Positions 54,003-62,679 of a stretch of DNA of 64,000 nt are shown here, one piece after another (within the stretch, counting starts at the first letter, position 1; the number at the start of each line of letters is the position of its first letter). Under the pieces are notes generated by a model, which saw only the letters and a program-made list of their open reading frames with translations, was not told the DNA's origin and did not search any database. Source of the stretch: Pedobacter indicus (GTDB lineage Bacteria > Bacteroidota > Bacteroidia > Sphingobacteriales > Sphingobacteriaceae); NCBI RefSeq assembly GCF_003449035.1, contig NZ_QRGB01000001.1, forward strand, positions 2,232,001-2,296,000, given 5' to 3'. The translations under genes were made by a program, and so were the position numbers.

Positions 54003-55772
54003 ATGAAAGAAACAATTTTGGTGGAAGCGACCCAATTTGATAGAATTGGAGGATGGGTGATAGACCATCAATTTATGGATCAGATGCATGCTCCGTTTTT
54101 ATTAGCTCATGGTTTTGGAAACCCCGTGGAGGATGCAACAACGGTGATTGAAGTTTTGAATTCGGGTGAGTATCATGTATGGGTAAGAACTAGAAACTGG
54201 ACTGCGACTTGGAACGATACGGATATCGAGACGCCGGGAAGATTTAAGTTGCTTATCGACGGAACGGCTATTGATACTACTTTTGGTACGGAAAAGGCGA
54301 AATGGCATTGGCAATATGGTGGTAGCCTCCATATCGAGAAAGGTGCTCATAAGTTGAGCCTACACGATCTGACGGGTTTTGACGGAAGATGCGATTCCAT
54401 CGTGTTTAGCAAAAACCAAGATATAGTGCTGCCCGATACGAAACCGGAATTCGAGGAGTTTCGTAATCGATATAAAGGAGAAGCCCCTCTTGAGGAGCAT
54501 CATTTTGATTTTGTTGTTGTTGGTGGCGGTGTCGCTGGGATATGTGCTTCGGTGGCTGCAGCTAGACAAGGATTAAAGGTTGCTTTGATTCACAATCGGC
54601 AGATATTGGGAGGAAATAATAGTTCTGAGGTAAGAGTTCAATTGGGTGGTAAAGTTAATTTGCCTCCTTATGAAGCGATTGGGAATGTGGTGAATGAAAT
54701 TGACCATAAGACAAACCGAAATGCTCGTCCAGCGGAGGAGTACCGTGATGATTTGAAGAAAAATATTATCGAAAATGAAAAGAATATTACGGCTTTCCTG
54801 GATACACATGTCACCGATGTAGAAGTGGGAGGTGCAAAAATTCAATCGGTAATTGGTCTGGAGATTCGTACGGGCGTGAAGCATAAAATCAGGGCCCCAC
54901 TATTTTCGGATTGCTCGGGTGATGCTAACTTGGGCTTCTTGGCAGGGGCTGATTTTAGGATTGGGCGTGAATCGTCTGCTGAAACAGGTGAGTCCTTGGC
55001 ACCAGAAGAGGAAGACCAAATGACATTGGGCACTTCAGTAATGTGGTATTCGGAGGAATCAGATTATCCTGAAAGTTTTCCAGAAACACCTTGGGCGTTG
55101 CAATTCACCGAAGACACCTGTCAAAAAGCAAAAAAAGGCGATTGGGATTGGGAAACTGGTATGGGTCGAAATCATATCGATGATTTTGAATATATACGAG
55201 ACTACGCATTGATGGCCGTGTACGGAAATTGGTCCTTTCTTAAAAATCACAGCTCACTGCAGGATGAGTATAAAAACAGACGATTGGAATGGGTGGCTTA
55301 TATTGGAGGAAAGCGTGAGTCGAGAAGGTTAATGGGTGATGTGATTATCCATCAACAGGATATAGATTCTAAACGGATTTTCCCAGACGGCTGTGTAACG
55401 ACGAGCTGGTCGATCGACCTGCATCAACCAAAGCATATTGAAGGTTTTGATTTAGAACCTTTCCGAGCACGAGCGAAGAAGGCGAGAATTGAACCTTTTA
55501 CGATTCCGTTTCGGGCGCTGTATTCAAGAAATATAGAAAATATGTTTATGGCAGGCAGGAATATCAGCGTCACGCATGTAGCTTTAGGAACCGTGCGCGT
55601 GATGAAAACAACAGGGATGATGGGAGAAGTAGTAGGGTTGGCTGCTGATTTATGTACGCGAAAGAAAACTCTGCCAAAAGAAATTGTGAAAGATCATTTA
55701 AATGAATTGAAAACAATTCTTGAGGCAGGTGTGCCGCCCAAGTTCGATAATTCAGAAGCAGCAGAGAAATAG
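54003..55772 (+). CDS. FAD-dependent oxidoreductase with N-terminal carbohydrate-binding-like domain
   Basis: A 589-residue FAD oxidoreductase (FAD_oxidored family). Residues 1-140 form a beta-sandwich-like module (VEATQFDRIGGWVIDHQF, GEYHVWVRTRNW) of a type found on glycan-active proteins. Residues 168-560 form the flavoprotein, with dinucleotide loop VVVGGGVAGICASVAAARQG (Gly174-Gly176, Gly179) and ILGGNNSSEVRVQLGG. It starts without a signal peptide, so it is predicted cytosolic although the module looks like an extracellular one. It sits between the sialidase-like gene and the aldolase; the substrate is unknown. Confidence 0.85.
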   Translation: MKETILVEATQFDRIGGWVIDHQFMDQMHAPFLLAHGFGNPVEDATTVIEVLNSGEYHVWVRTRNWTATWNDTDIETPGRFKLLIDGTAIDTTFGTEKAKWHWQYGGSLHIEKGAHKLSLHDLTGFDGRCDSIVFSKNQDIVLPDTKPEFEEFRNRYKGEAPLEEHHFDFVVVGGGVAGICASVAAARQGLKVALIHNRQILGGNNSSEVRVQLGGKVNLPPYEAIGNVVNEIDHKTNRNARPAEEYRDDLKKNIIENEKNITAFLDTHVTDVEVGGAKIQSVIGLEIRTGVKHKIRAPLFSDCSGDANLGFLAGADFRIGRESSAETGESLAPEEEDQMTLGTSVMWYSEESDYPESFPETPWALQFTEDTCQKAKKGDWDWETGMGRNHIDDFEYIRDYALMAVYGNWSFLKNHSSLQDEYKNRRLEWVAYIGGKRESRRLMGDVIIHQQDIDSKRIFPDGCVTTSWSIDLHQPKHIEGFDLEPFRARAKKARIEPFTIPFRALYSRNIENMFMAGRNISVTHVALGTVRVMKTTGMMGEVVGLAADLCTRKKTLPKEIVKDHLNELKTILEAGVPPKFDNSEAAEK

Positions 55773-55806
55773 GGGTTGAAAATAAACTTGAAATTTATAT
55801 TATTAC

Positions 55807-56715
55807 ATGTTACGAGAAAAAATTGAGGGTCTAATTGTACCAGTATTTACGCCTTTACGGGATAATGGCGAAGTCGCTTTGGAAAGAATTGCAGATTATG
55901 GCGAACTGATTGTTGAAAATGAAATGGACGGGGTGTTTATTTGTGGTTCTTCGGGAGAAGGAATGCTGCTTTCTTCCAAAGAAAGAAAAGCTATAGTTGA
56001 AGAATGGTCGCCTTTTGATAGCGAGGAGTTTAAGTTAATTGTCCATGTAGGACACACGAGCTATAAGGAAGCACAGGAGTTGGCAATACATGCGGAGGAT
56101 TGGAATGCGTATGCGACATCGAGTATGGGGCCTGTTTTTCTGCAATCGAAAACAGTAGAAGATTTAGTTGATTATTGTGCTAAGATTGCTTCAGCAACTC
56201 CTGACCTGCCTTTTTATTATTATCATATTCCGTTAAGGACCGGTCTTGACATCAGTATGGTTGACTTTTTGAAATTAGGTAAGGAGCGTATTCCGAATTT
56301 AGCTGGAATTAAATTTACGCATTCTAACCTGATGGAGATGCAGCAGTGCATGATGTTGGATGATGGTTATTTTGATATCATTCATGGGTCGGACGTGACG
56401 TTACTGTGCGGCTTAACACTTGGCGTAAAGGGAGCAATTGGTACGACGTATAATTTTGCAAGCGGTTTATACAAAAATTTGATAGCTGCATTTGACAACC
56501 TTGATCTAGAAAAAGCCAGAAGCCTACAACACCAAGTGGTAAAACTAAATGATATTTTAGGGCGCTATGGAGGAGGTATTGTTGCTGGAAAAGCTATCAT
56601 GAAATTACGTGGTCTAGATTGTGGCCCGTGCCGGAGCCCTTTACATTCATTAGATGAGAAAAGGATGGATCAACTAGCAAAAGAACTTGACGGAATCGGT
56701 TTCTTTAACGATTAA
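55807..56715 (+). CDS. DapA/NanA-type aldolase (N-acetylneuraminate lyase-like)
   Basis: A 302-residue class I pyruvate-dependent aldolase of the DHDPS/N-acetylneuraminate lyase family. The GSSGEG loop lies at 47-52, the catalytic Tyr139 precedes HIP in FYYYHIP, and the Schiff-base Lys169 lies in LAGIKFTHSN. The YYHIP form is typical of the NanA branch rather than true DapA. It would cleave or form a 2-keto-3-deoxy sugar acid, releasing pyruvate. It lies 34 bases after the oxidoreductase and 17 before the symporter. Confidence 0.87.
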   Translation: MLREKIEGLIVPVFTPLRDNGEVALERIADYGELIVENEMDGVFICGSSGEGMLLSSKERKAIVEEWSPFDSEEFKLIVHVGHTSYKEAQELAIHAEDWNAYATSSMGPVFLQSKTVEDLVDYCAKIASATPDLPFYYYHIPLRTGLDISMVDFLKLGKERIPNLAGIKFTHSNLMEMQQCMMLDDGYFDIIHGSDVTLLCGLTLGVKGAIGTTYNFASGLYKNLIAAFDNLDLEKARSLQHQVVKLNDILGRYGGGIVAGKAIMKLRGLDCGPCRSPLHSLDEKRMDQLAKELDGIGFFND

Positions 56716-56732
56716 TATCCTACTTCCCCTTA

Positions 56733-59159
56733 ATGAAAAAAATACTGTTTTTACTAGTTGCCGTTGGTTCATTTGTGCTAAGTTCATGTCGGTCTGATGA
56801 CGAAAGGAAATATCAACTGACAGAAACTGAACGGAATGCCCTTGTTGGCCAAATGCAAGGTGCTGTTGGAGAGCAATCTCAATGGACAAAAGTTCACGCT
56901 GCTGAATACTTGATTGATTTGGGATATCGTGATGGTCTTTATCAGATCTTTGAACGAGAAGACGAGTTATATAATCAGTTGTCTGAATATCGGATAGGCA
57001 TATGGCGGGTGCTTGCTAGGTTATCTACCGAAGAAGAAAGGAAGGAGTGGATCGATAAAATAGCAGCTGTTTTTGAGGAGCCGATGGCAGAGGATCGTGA
57101 GCATGCGGCTGAAGCGCTTGCTAAACTGGGTATATCAGTAGAAAAACTGGACATAGATGAGCAGACGATCGACGATGTTTTATCTGGTGAAAAGAATGGG
57201 TTAGTAGTTTTTACCCTTTGGAGCCTAGCAACGGAGAACACCCGGTATAGCGAAGCGCTCTTAGAAATAGCAATATCGAACGACTTGCAAACGAGATCGA
57301 GCAAATTAGCAGCTTATGCATTACGTCATTTAAATAATTTAACACCTCAGCAATGGAGTGTCTTAAGTAATCGTGTTTCTGAGCAAAGAGACGAGCGTGA
57401 GGTATTGCTTTATAGCTTAAGTGCTGCTTATGTGAATACGCCAGCCGACTCATTGGAAACTGAAACTTACCGAAAATTGGAAGAAAGTCTGTCGGCAAGG
57501 ATGTCAGGTGAACCTTTGACGAAAGAGGTTATTCTGGCAATGTCCTATTCACAAAACCCTGAATATTACGGAGAATTGAAGAAGGTACAGCAAAGGCGAT
57601 TTTCAGAACTCGAAACTTCAGAAGGCGACCTAGGAGTGCAGATGGCAGTCGGTTATGCTTTGTTAAAGATTGAAAAAAATCAAGAGCGCTCATTGGCACT
57701 GTTTGATTGGTTGGTCATCGCTTTTTATTTGGGTGGAATGTTGTGGATCGGTTGGTATTATTCCAGTAAAAATAAAACGGCTGAGGATTATCTATTGGGC
57801 GGGCGTAAGATGAATCCGGTCGCTGTAGGTATATCGCTTTTTGCTACCTTGTTAAGTACATTGAGCTATCTGTCTTATCCGGGCGAGATGATCAATTATG
57901 GTCCAGTAATTTTTACGGGGATGCTGGCTTTTCCTTTTGTGTACTATGCGGTGGGCTGGTGGATCATTCCTAAAATAATGAAGGTGAATGTAACCAGTGC
58001 CTACGAAATTTTGGAACGTAGGTTTGGCCTGAAAGTTCGGATGTTAGCCGTTGTGTTTTTCCTTTGTTTACGGTTGCTTTGGATGGCAAGTATCATGTAC
58101 GTAACGATTGATGTTGCGTTGCTATCGGTTGTGCCGATTGACAAGAGTTTCGCTCCATTTATCGGCTTATTTCTTCTTTCGGTGACGATCATTTATACGA
58201 GTATGGGAGGCTTGAAAGCGGTTGTGGTGACGGATGTTATCCAATCGCTTATATTTTTGTCCGGTGCTTTCCTATGCATTATCGTGGCTGCAATTGAGTA
58301 TGAGTCGCTATTAGGATGGTTACCGGATCACTGGCTCACGCATTGGAGCGCACCTGAAATTCGTTTCGATCTGACGGAGCGTTTAACGGTAGGAAATGCT
58401 GTTTTGACCTTATTTCTTTGGTATATCTGTACAGCAGGAGGTGATCAAACAGCTATTCAACGTTACCTGTCTACACGTGACGTACAAGCCGCGAGAAAGA
58501 CATTGCGAGTTTCACTTTATACAAACCTATTAGCGAAGATTTTATTAGCGCTGGTTGGATTAGCAGTATTAGCATTCTTTATGAAAAATGTCCACCTTCA
58601 AGAATATGGGAAAACAGTCGACGAGCAGGCCGACATATTATTCCCAAGATTTATTTTGGTTGGCTTGCCTAAAGGGTTGTCGGGATTGATGATTGCAGCA
58701 TTATTTGCAGCGGCGATGTCCAGCCTCTCTTCAGGTCTAAATTCGGTATCAACAGTTGTATCGGAAGATATAATCAAGCGCTTTAACTTTAATTTTTTTA
58801 GTAGACTTAATGAATTGCAAAAGATTAAAGTTCTTTCTTATGTAATTGGTGCTATTGTAATGGTGTTAAGTTTGTTCGTAGGTAATGTCGAAGGGAATCT
58901 TATTGATGTGATCAACAAGGTTGTGAATTTGTTTGTAGCACCTTTATTCGTGTTATTCTTTATGGCGTTCTTTGTCAAAAGAGCCAACTCGAATTCCACG
59001 TTTATTGCTGGTCTGGTTTCAATAGCTACTGGAATGGCTATTGCTTTTTTTGGTTTATTAGGAATTACCGTCTTATGGATATTGCCGATGTCGATGATTG
59101 TCGGTGTAATTATCGGCTTATTTCTAAGTGTTTTTAATCCACCTTCAAAAATTAACTAG
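56733..59159 (+). CDS. Sodium:solute symporter fused to an N-terminal helical lipoprotein domain
   Basis: An 808-residue protein. A lipoprotein signal (LVAVGSFVLSSC, Cys19) is followed by about 300 residues of paired amphipathic helices that read like HEAT-type repeats (HAAEALAKLGI, KLAAYALRHLNNL). From residue 325 the SSS transporter begins (LFDWLVIAFYLGGMLWIGWYYSSKNKTAEDYLLGGRKM). Its sodium-site segment SSLSSGLNSVSTVV lies near residue 665. SSS transporters have a periplasmic N-terminus, so a lipid-anchored helical module there is topologically sensible. SSS members include sialic acid carriers. Frame and spacing rule out two separate genes. Confidence 0.88.
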   Translation: MKKILFLLVAVGSFVLSSCRSDDERKYQLTETERNALVGQMQGAVGEQSQWTKVHAAEYLIDLGYRDGLYQIFEREDELYNQLSEYRIGIWRVLARLSTEEERKEWIDKIAAVFEEPMAEDREHAAEALAKLGISVEKLDIDEQTIDDVLSGEKNGLVVFTLWSLATENTRYSEALLEIAISNDLQTRSSKLAAYALRHLNNLTPQQWSVLSNRVSEQRDEREVLLYSLSAAYVNTPADSLETETYRKLEESLSARMSGEPLTKEVILAMSYSQNPEYYGELKKVQQRRFSELETSEGDLGVQMAVGYALLKIEKNQERSLALFDWLVIAFYLGGMLWIGWYYSSKNKTAEDYLLGGRKMNPVAVGISLFATLLSTLSYLSYPGEMINYGPVIFTGMLAFPFVYYAVGWWIIPKIMKVNVTSAYEILERRFGLKVRMLAVVFFLCLRLLWMASIMYVTIDVALLSVVPIDKSFAPFIGLFLLSVTIIYTSMGGLKAVVVTDVIQSLIFLSGAFLCIIVAAIEYESLLGWLPDHWLTHWSAPEIRFDLTERLTVGNAVLTLFLWYICTAGGDQTAIQRYLSTRDVQAARKTLRVSLYTNLLAKILLALVGLAVLAFFMKNVHLQEYGKTVDEQADILFPRFILVGLPKGLSGLMIAALFAAAMSSLSSGLNSVSTVVSEDIIKRFNFNFFSRLNELQKIKVLSYVIGAIVMVLSLFVGNVEGNLIDVINKVVNLFVAPLFVLFFMAFFVKRANSNSTFIAGLVSIATGMAIAFFGLLGITVLWILPMSMIVGVIIGLFLSVFNPPSKIN

Positions 59160-59165
59160 AAGTCA

Positions 59166-59972
59166 ATGGTTTCGCAGGTTGGTCGTGTAATATTGCTGCT
59201 TTTTATTCTGGTTTGGACGATTCAGGTCAACGCTCAGGAGGCGAGAGAAAAAGAGTTTGTAAAGGACACAATCATCACGCTTGGTGACACAGAACTTTAT
59301 ATTGCCCTGCCAAAGGTGAAAAGAAAGGTATACCCGGTTTTGATGGCAATTCATGGTAGCGGGCGGGAAGCGCGCAGCTATAAACCTGGCGATGCGAAAA
59401 GTTCTGAGTTTTATATTCATCAACGTGATTTAGCAGTAGATAATGGCTTCATGTTTGTCGCTGTGTCGAATGGGCCGGATACTTGGGGTACGAACCGTGG
59501 TTTAGAAAGGGTATTGGAAGCTTATTATTACGTAGGCGATCAATATTCTGTAGAAAAAAAGTGGATGTTTTGGACGACATCCGCTGGGGGAGTACTTTTT
59601 ATCCGGTTGGCAAAAGAAAGTTCAGAGTTGATAAGTTGTGCTGTCGGGACTTTCCCAGTCTATGATCTGGAAGAATCCTTCACCCGTTTGGAGAGTGCCA
59701 AAGAAGCATGGAAAAGTTTGGATGTCGTAAAAAAGTATAACCCTGTCAATTATCCCGAAGTGTTGATCAATATACCCTATTTAATTTTTCATGGTCTAGA
59801 AGATTCTGCAGTACCCATTAAGCAACATTCAGAAAGACTAAAACGTGTGGTCAATGAACACCATGGTGGTAAGATAAAATTATATAAGGTTCCCGGTGGC
59901 CATAGTACCGGTAATTGGAATGTTTATAATGATAGTTTAATTCGTGCGTTTCTTGTACAACAGGATTTATAA
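59166..59972 (+). CDS. Secreted alpha/beta hydrolase
   Basis: A 268-residue alpha/beta hydrolase with a signal peptide (about 1-24, ending QVNAQE). The oxyanion region is AIHGSGREARSY. The nucleophile elbow appears as TTSAGG instead of GxSxG, with a candidate acid in HGLEDSAVPI and the catalytic His in VPGGHSTGNW. The protein could be an esterase that removes acyl groups from the imported sugar; that role is inferred only from its place as the last gene of the operon, 6 bases after the symporter. Confidence 0.75.
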   Translation: MVSQVGRVILLLFILVWTIQVNAQEAREKEFVKDTIITLGDTELYIALPKVKRKVYPVLMAIHGSGREARSYKPGDAKSSEFYIHQRDLAVDNGFMFVAVSNGPDTWGTNRGLERVLEAYYYVGDQYSVEKKWMFWTTSAGGVLFIRLAKESSELISCAVGTFPVYDLEESFTRLESAKEAWKSLDVVKKYNPVNYPEVLINIPYLIFHGLEDSAVPIKQHSERLKRVVNEHHGGKIKLYKVPGGHSTGNWNVYNDSLIRAFLVQQDL

Positions 59973-60034
59973 TTTTTTGTTATCTTGATTTTACTTTGTT
60001 TCGATATCAATAAAAGATAAGTTTGTCGATAAGA

Positions 60035-61033
60035 ATGGATAATAAAAATTTAAGCAAGCATAAATACCTGCAGTTAGCGAATTTCATTATTAGTGAGATT
60101 CATGTTAATAAACTTAAAATAGGCGATAAAATTCCCTCTGTTAACCAATTAGCGGATTCGCTTAATATTAGTAAAAGTACCGTGATGGCTGGGTTGGTAC
60201 ATTTGAGTGAGAAGGGCATTATTGAGTCTGTTTATAGAAAAGGATATTACGTCAAAAAGAATAAATTACAGCAGGATATTCGCATCTTTTTTTTGATGGA
60301 TCAGCTCACGATTTTTAAAGAGGAGCTATATAGCGCCTTTTATAAAAAGCTGAATAATAAAGCTGAAGTAGACGTTTATTTTCACAATTATAAACCAGAT
60401 CATTTTGAGCAACTTATTGTCGGAAATCTAAATAATTACACACACTTCGTTATCATACCTAATTTGAAAGGGAATGTGGCAAAAACTCTAAATAAGATAC
60501 CCCCAAAAAAGAGATTGATACTTGATTATGATCATGGAAATTTAAAGGGTGATTACAGCGTGATTTATCAGGATTTTGAAGCAGATATATATGAGGCTTT
60601 AAAATCGATGAAATCAAAAATAAAACGATATGAGCGTTTAATTTTGGTTTCTACAAACAAGACATTTTATAGTTCCTTGGTAAAAAAAGGTTTCACTAGG
60701 TTTTGTAAAGGCTTTAATGTTTCTTATGACTTTATTTCCACTATTAAAGACAGTGAAATTGTTAAAGGTGACTGCTATATAACATTGAATCGCTACGATA
60801 CGGATGATGTGGACTTGATCAAAAAGATACATGAAAAGAGCTATAAACTTGGTAAAGAGATTGGTCTTATATCATACAATGATTTTTACGTAAAAGAAGT
60901 ATTGGAGGGGGGGATAACAGTAATAAGTACGGATTTTGCGAAAATGGGAGAGGACGCTGCTGATTTAATTATCGAAAATAAAACTGAAAAGATTAGAAAT
61001 CGAAGTATTATCAAAGTTCGTAATTCATTGTAA
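60035..61033 (+). CDS. GntR-type regulator with periplasmic-binding-protein-like sensor domain
   Basis: A 332-residue transcription factor. The N-terminal winged helix of the GntR family (residues 1-75) contains KLKIGDKIPSVNQLADSLNISKSTVM and GIIESVYRKGYYVKK. Residues 80-332 form a sugar-binding, LacI/PBP-like domain, as in AraR-type regulators; the last part reads LEGGITVISTDFAKMGEDAADLIIENK. It follows the hydrolase gene after 62 bases and precedes the kinase, so it is the likely local regulator. The start is ATG 60035; an in-frame TTG at 60023 is less likely. Confidence 0.87.
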   Translation: MDNKNLSKHKYLQLANFIISEIHVNKLKIGDKIPSVNQLADSLNISKSTVMAGLVHLSEKGIIESVYRKGYYVKKNKLQQDIRIFFLMDQLTIFKEELYSAFYKKLNNKAEVDVYFHNYKPDHFEQLIVGNLNNYTHFVIIPNLKGNVAKTLNKIPPKKRLILDYDHGNLKGDYSVIYQDFEADIYEALKSMKSKIKRYERLILVSTNKTFYSSLVKKGFTRFCKGFNVSYDFISTIKDSEIVKGDCYITLNRYDTDDVDLIKKIHEKSYKLGKEIGLISYNDFYVKEVLEGGITVISTDFAKMGEDAADLIIENKTEKIRNRSIIKVRNSL

Positions 61034-61177
61034 TAAACGGATTTTAAAACCGAGTTTCTATCCAATGATTCGAACGTGTGTTGGGCAACTCAGCAAACAT
61101 GGACTCGGTAAAGGAGACGCATCCGATCCGATTGACGAATATGGAATGACGGTTTGGTGAGACTGGGATTTGTTTGA

Positions 61178-61220
61178 GGTATAATGGTAGATTAGTGATG
61201 TTTTTTTGTAATATTATACC
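61178..61220. promoter_or_regulatory. Inverted repeat touching the kinase start codon
   Basis: GGTATAAT (61178-61185) and ATTATACC (61213-61220) are exact inverted repeats separated by 27 bases. The second arm ends immediately before the kinase ATG. It could be an operator or an mRNA hairpin that hides the start; there is no direct support for either. Confidence 0.35.
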
Positions 61221-62096
61221 ATGAATAGTAACCACCTAAACGTTATCTGCTTTGGAGAGGTTTTAATAGACAATTTTCCTGATGGAAAACGGATTGGAGG
61301 GGCACCATTAAATGTTTGCTATCACCTTAATAAGAATGGAATATGCAGCCAGATGGTCAGTCAGGTAGGCACGGATGATTTGAGCGAAGAACTGCTGAAT
61401 CGAATAAAAGAGCTAGGCGTAAATATTGCTTATATTGACAGATCAAGCCAATACCCCACTTCAACGGTAGAGGTTCATGTAGATGACCGTGGTCATGTTT
61501 CCTATGACATTGTAGAACCCGTCGCCTGGGATAGTCTGGAATATGATCCCGAGGTTGCTTATGAGATAAGTACCGCAACGGCTTTTATATTTGGTAGTCT
61601 TGCGGCAAGGAATAAGCAAACCCGAGACACTTTATTCAGATATCTAGAACATGCAAAATGGTCGGTTTTTGATGTGAACCTTCGACCTCCTTTTTATGAT
61701 AAAGAATTGATACTTACACTTATGGGTCAATGTCAAACTTTGAAAGTTAATGAGGAAGAGCTGGAGATTATTGCTGAGTGGTTGGGTAAAGTGGGGGATT
61801 CGAGAGATGAGGCGTTGGGTTTGTTATTTGATCGGTACCCAAAGATTCAAGAAATATTACTGACAATGGGGGAGAACGGTGCACTCTACAGATCCCGAAC
61901 TGAAGAAATTATTTTACCAGCTAAAGAAATAGTTGTAAAAGATACAGTCGGCAGCGGAGACTCGTTTTTAGCTGCATTTTTAGCTAAGAAAATACTAGGA
62001 TCAGAAGTTCAGGGAGCATTAGAACATGCGATTGCAATCAGTGCTTTTGTCGCTACACAGCAGGGGGCTTGTCCTGATTATGTTAATTTTAAATAA
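61221..62096 (+). CDS. PfkB family carbohydrate kinase (fructokinase-like)
   Basis: A 291-residue ribokinase/PfkB family kinase. The substrate-binding Gly-Gly region is GKRIGGAPLNVCYHL, and the C-terminal signature DTVGSGDSFLAAFLA carries the catalytic Asp. The opening VICFGEVLIDNFP resembles fructokinases. In this locus it could phosphorylate the sugar freed by the aldolase. It lies 187 bases after the GntR gene, with its own upstream inverted repeat. Confidence 0.9.
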   Translation: MNSNHLNVICFGEVLIDNFPDGKRIGGAPLNVCYHLNKNGICSQMVSQVGTDDLSEELLNRIKELGVNIAYIDRSSQYPTSTVEVHVDDRGHVSYDIVEPVAWDSLEYDPEVAYEISTATAFIFGSLAARNKQTRDTLFRYLEHAKWSVFDVNLRPPFYDKELILTLMGQCQTLKVNEEELEIIAEWLGKVGDSRDEALGLLFDRYPKIQEILLTMGENGALYRSRTEEIILPAKEIVVKDTVGSGDSFLAAFLAKKILGSEVQGALEHAIAISAFVATQQGACPDYVNFK

Positions 62097-62115
62097 ATTA
62101 GGCGAAATAAAAATA

Positions 62116-62144
62116 GCTGGGATATCCTAGATGTTTATCCCAGC
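62116..62144. terminator. Bidirectional terminator after the kinase gene
   Basis: GCTGGGATA (62116-62124) pairs perfectly with TATCCCAGC (62136-62144). On the minus strand a T-rich run (TATTTTTATTT) follows, making it a good terminator for the metal-protein genes; on the plus strand CATTCTTT follows. Confidence 0.7.
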
Positions 62145-62180
62145 CATTCTTTGATCGATTATAATTTGATATTTCAATAA

Positions 62181-62627
62181 CTAGCTCTCAATAAGCTTTT
62201 TGTAGTTTTCTTCATTTTCAAAATAAACTACTTCACCATTTTTTCCGATAAGTACGATGTAGGCTTCAGCTTTATCGACTTTGTTTTTAGAGAACGGGTC
62301 AATAGCATAACGAACGCTTTCGTCTTTCGGGATGCGCTCTTTACACATATCGCAGCAGCCATAATATGTCTTTCCTTCAAATGGTACTTCGAATTGTAAC
62401 CTTCCCATATATGCGTCATTAACCATGCATACATAATCGTTAGGAACCTGGTCTCCCAAAGCCGGCATGTTAGCACCGGTTGCGGCCATGGGTTGCGGCA
62501 TTGTTGTAGCTGTACTTTGTTCTGTTTGTGTAGTTGTTGTGGTTTCTTTGTTGTCCGTTGAGTTGCAAGCGCTGAATAACACAGCTGCCACGGCAACTAT
62601 GCTGAATAATCTTATATGAATTTTCAT
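62181..62627 (-). CDS. Lipoprotein with TRASH/YHS-like metal-binding region
   Basis: A 148-residue lipoprotein (signal to VLFSAC, Cys21) with a Thr/Gln-rich linker and a C-terminal module resembling TRASH/YHS metal-binding domains. That module contains VCMVNDAYMG, then TYYGCCDMCKERIPKD (three cysteines) and FSKNKVDKAEAYI. Such domains bind copper or other soft metals. It is 52 bases downstream of a cysteine-rich HYC_CC_PP protein on the same strand, which points to periplasmic metal handling. Confidence 0.72.
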   Translation of the reverse strand: MKIHIRLFSIVAVAAVLFSACNSTDNKETTTTTQTEQSTATTMPQPMAATGANMPALGDQVPNDYVCMVNDAYMGRLQFEVPFEGKTYYGCCDMCKERIPKDESVRYAIDPFSKNKVDKAEAYIVLIGKNGEVVYFENEENYKKLIES

Positions 62628-62679
62628 GTTTTATTAATTTTTTAAATGTGAATTTGTGAATAGCGGAGTTGGCTTGCTA

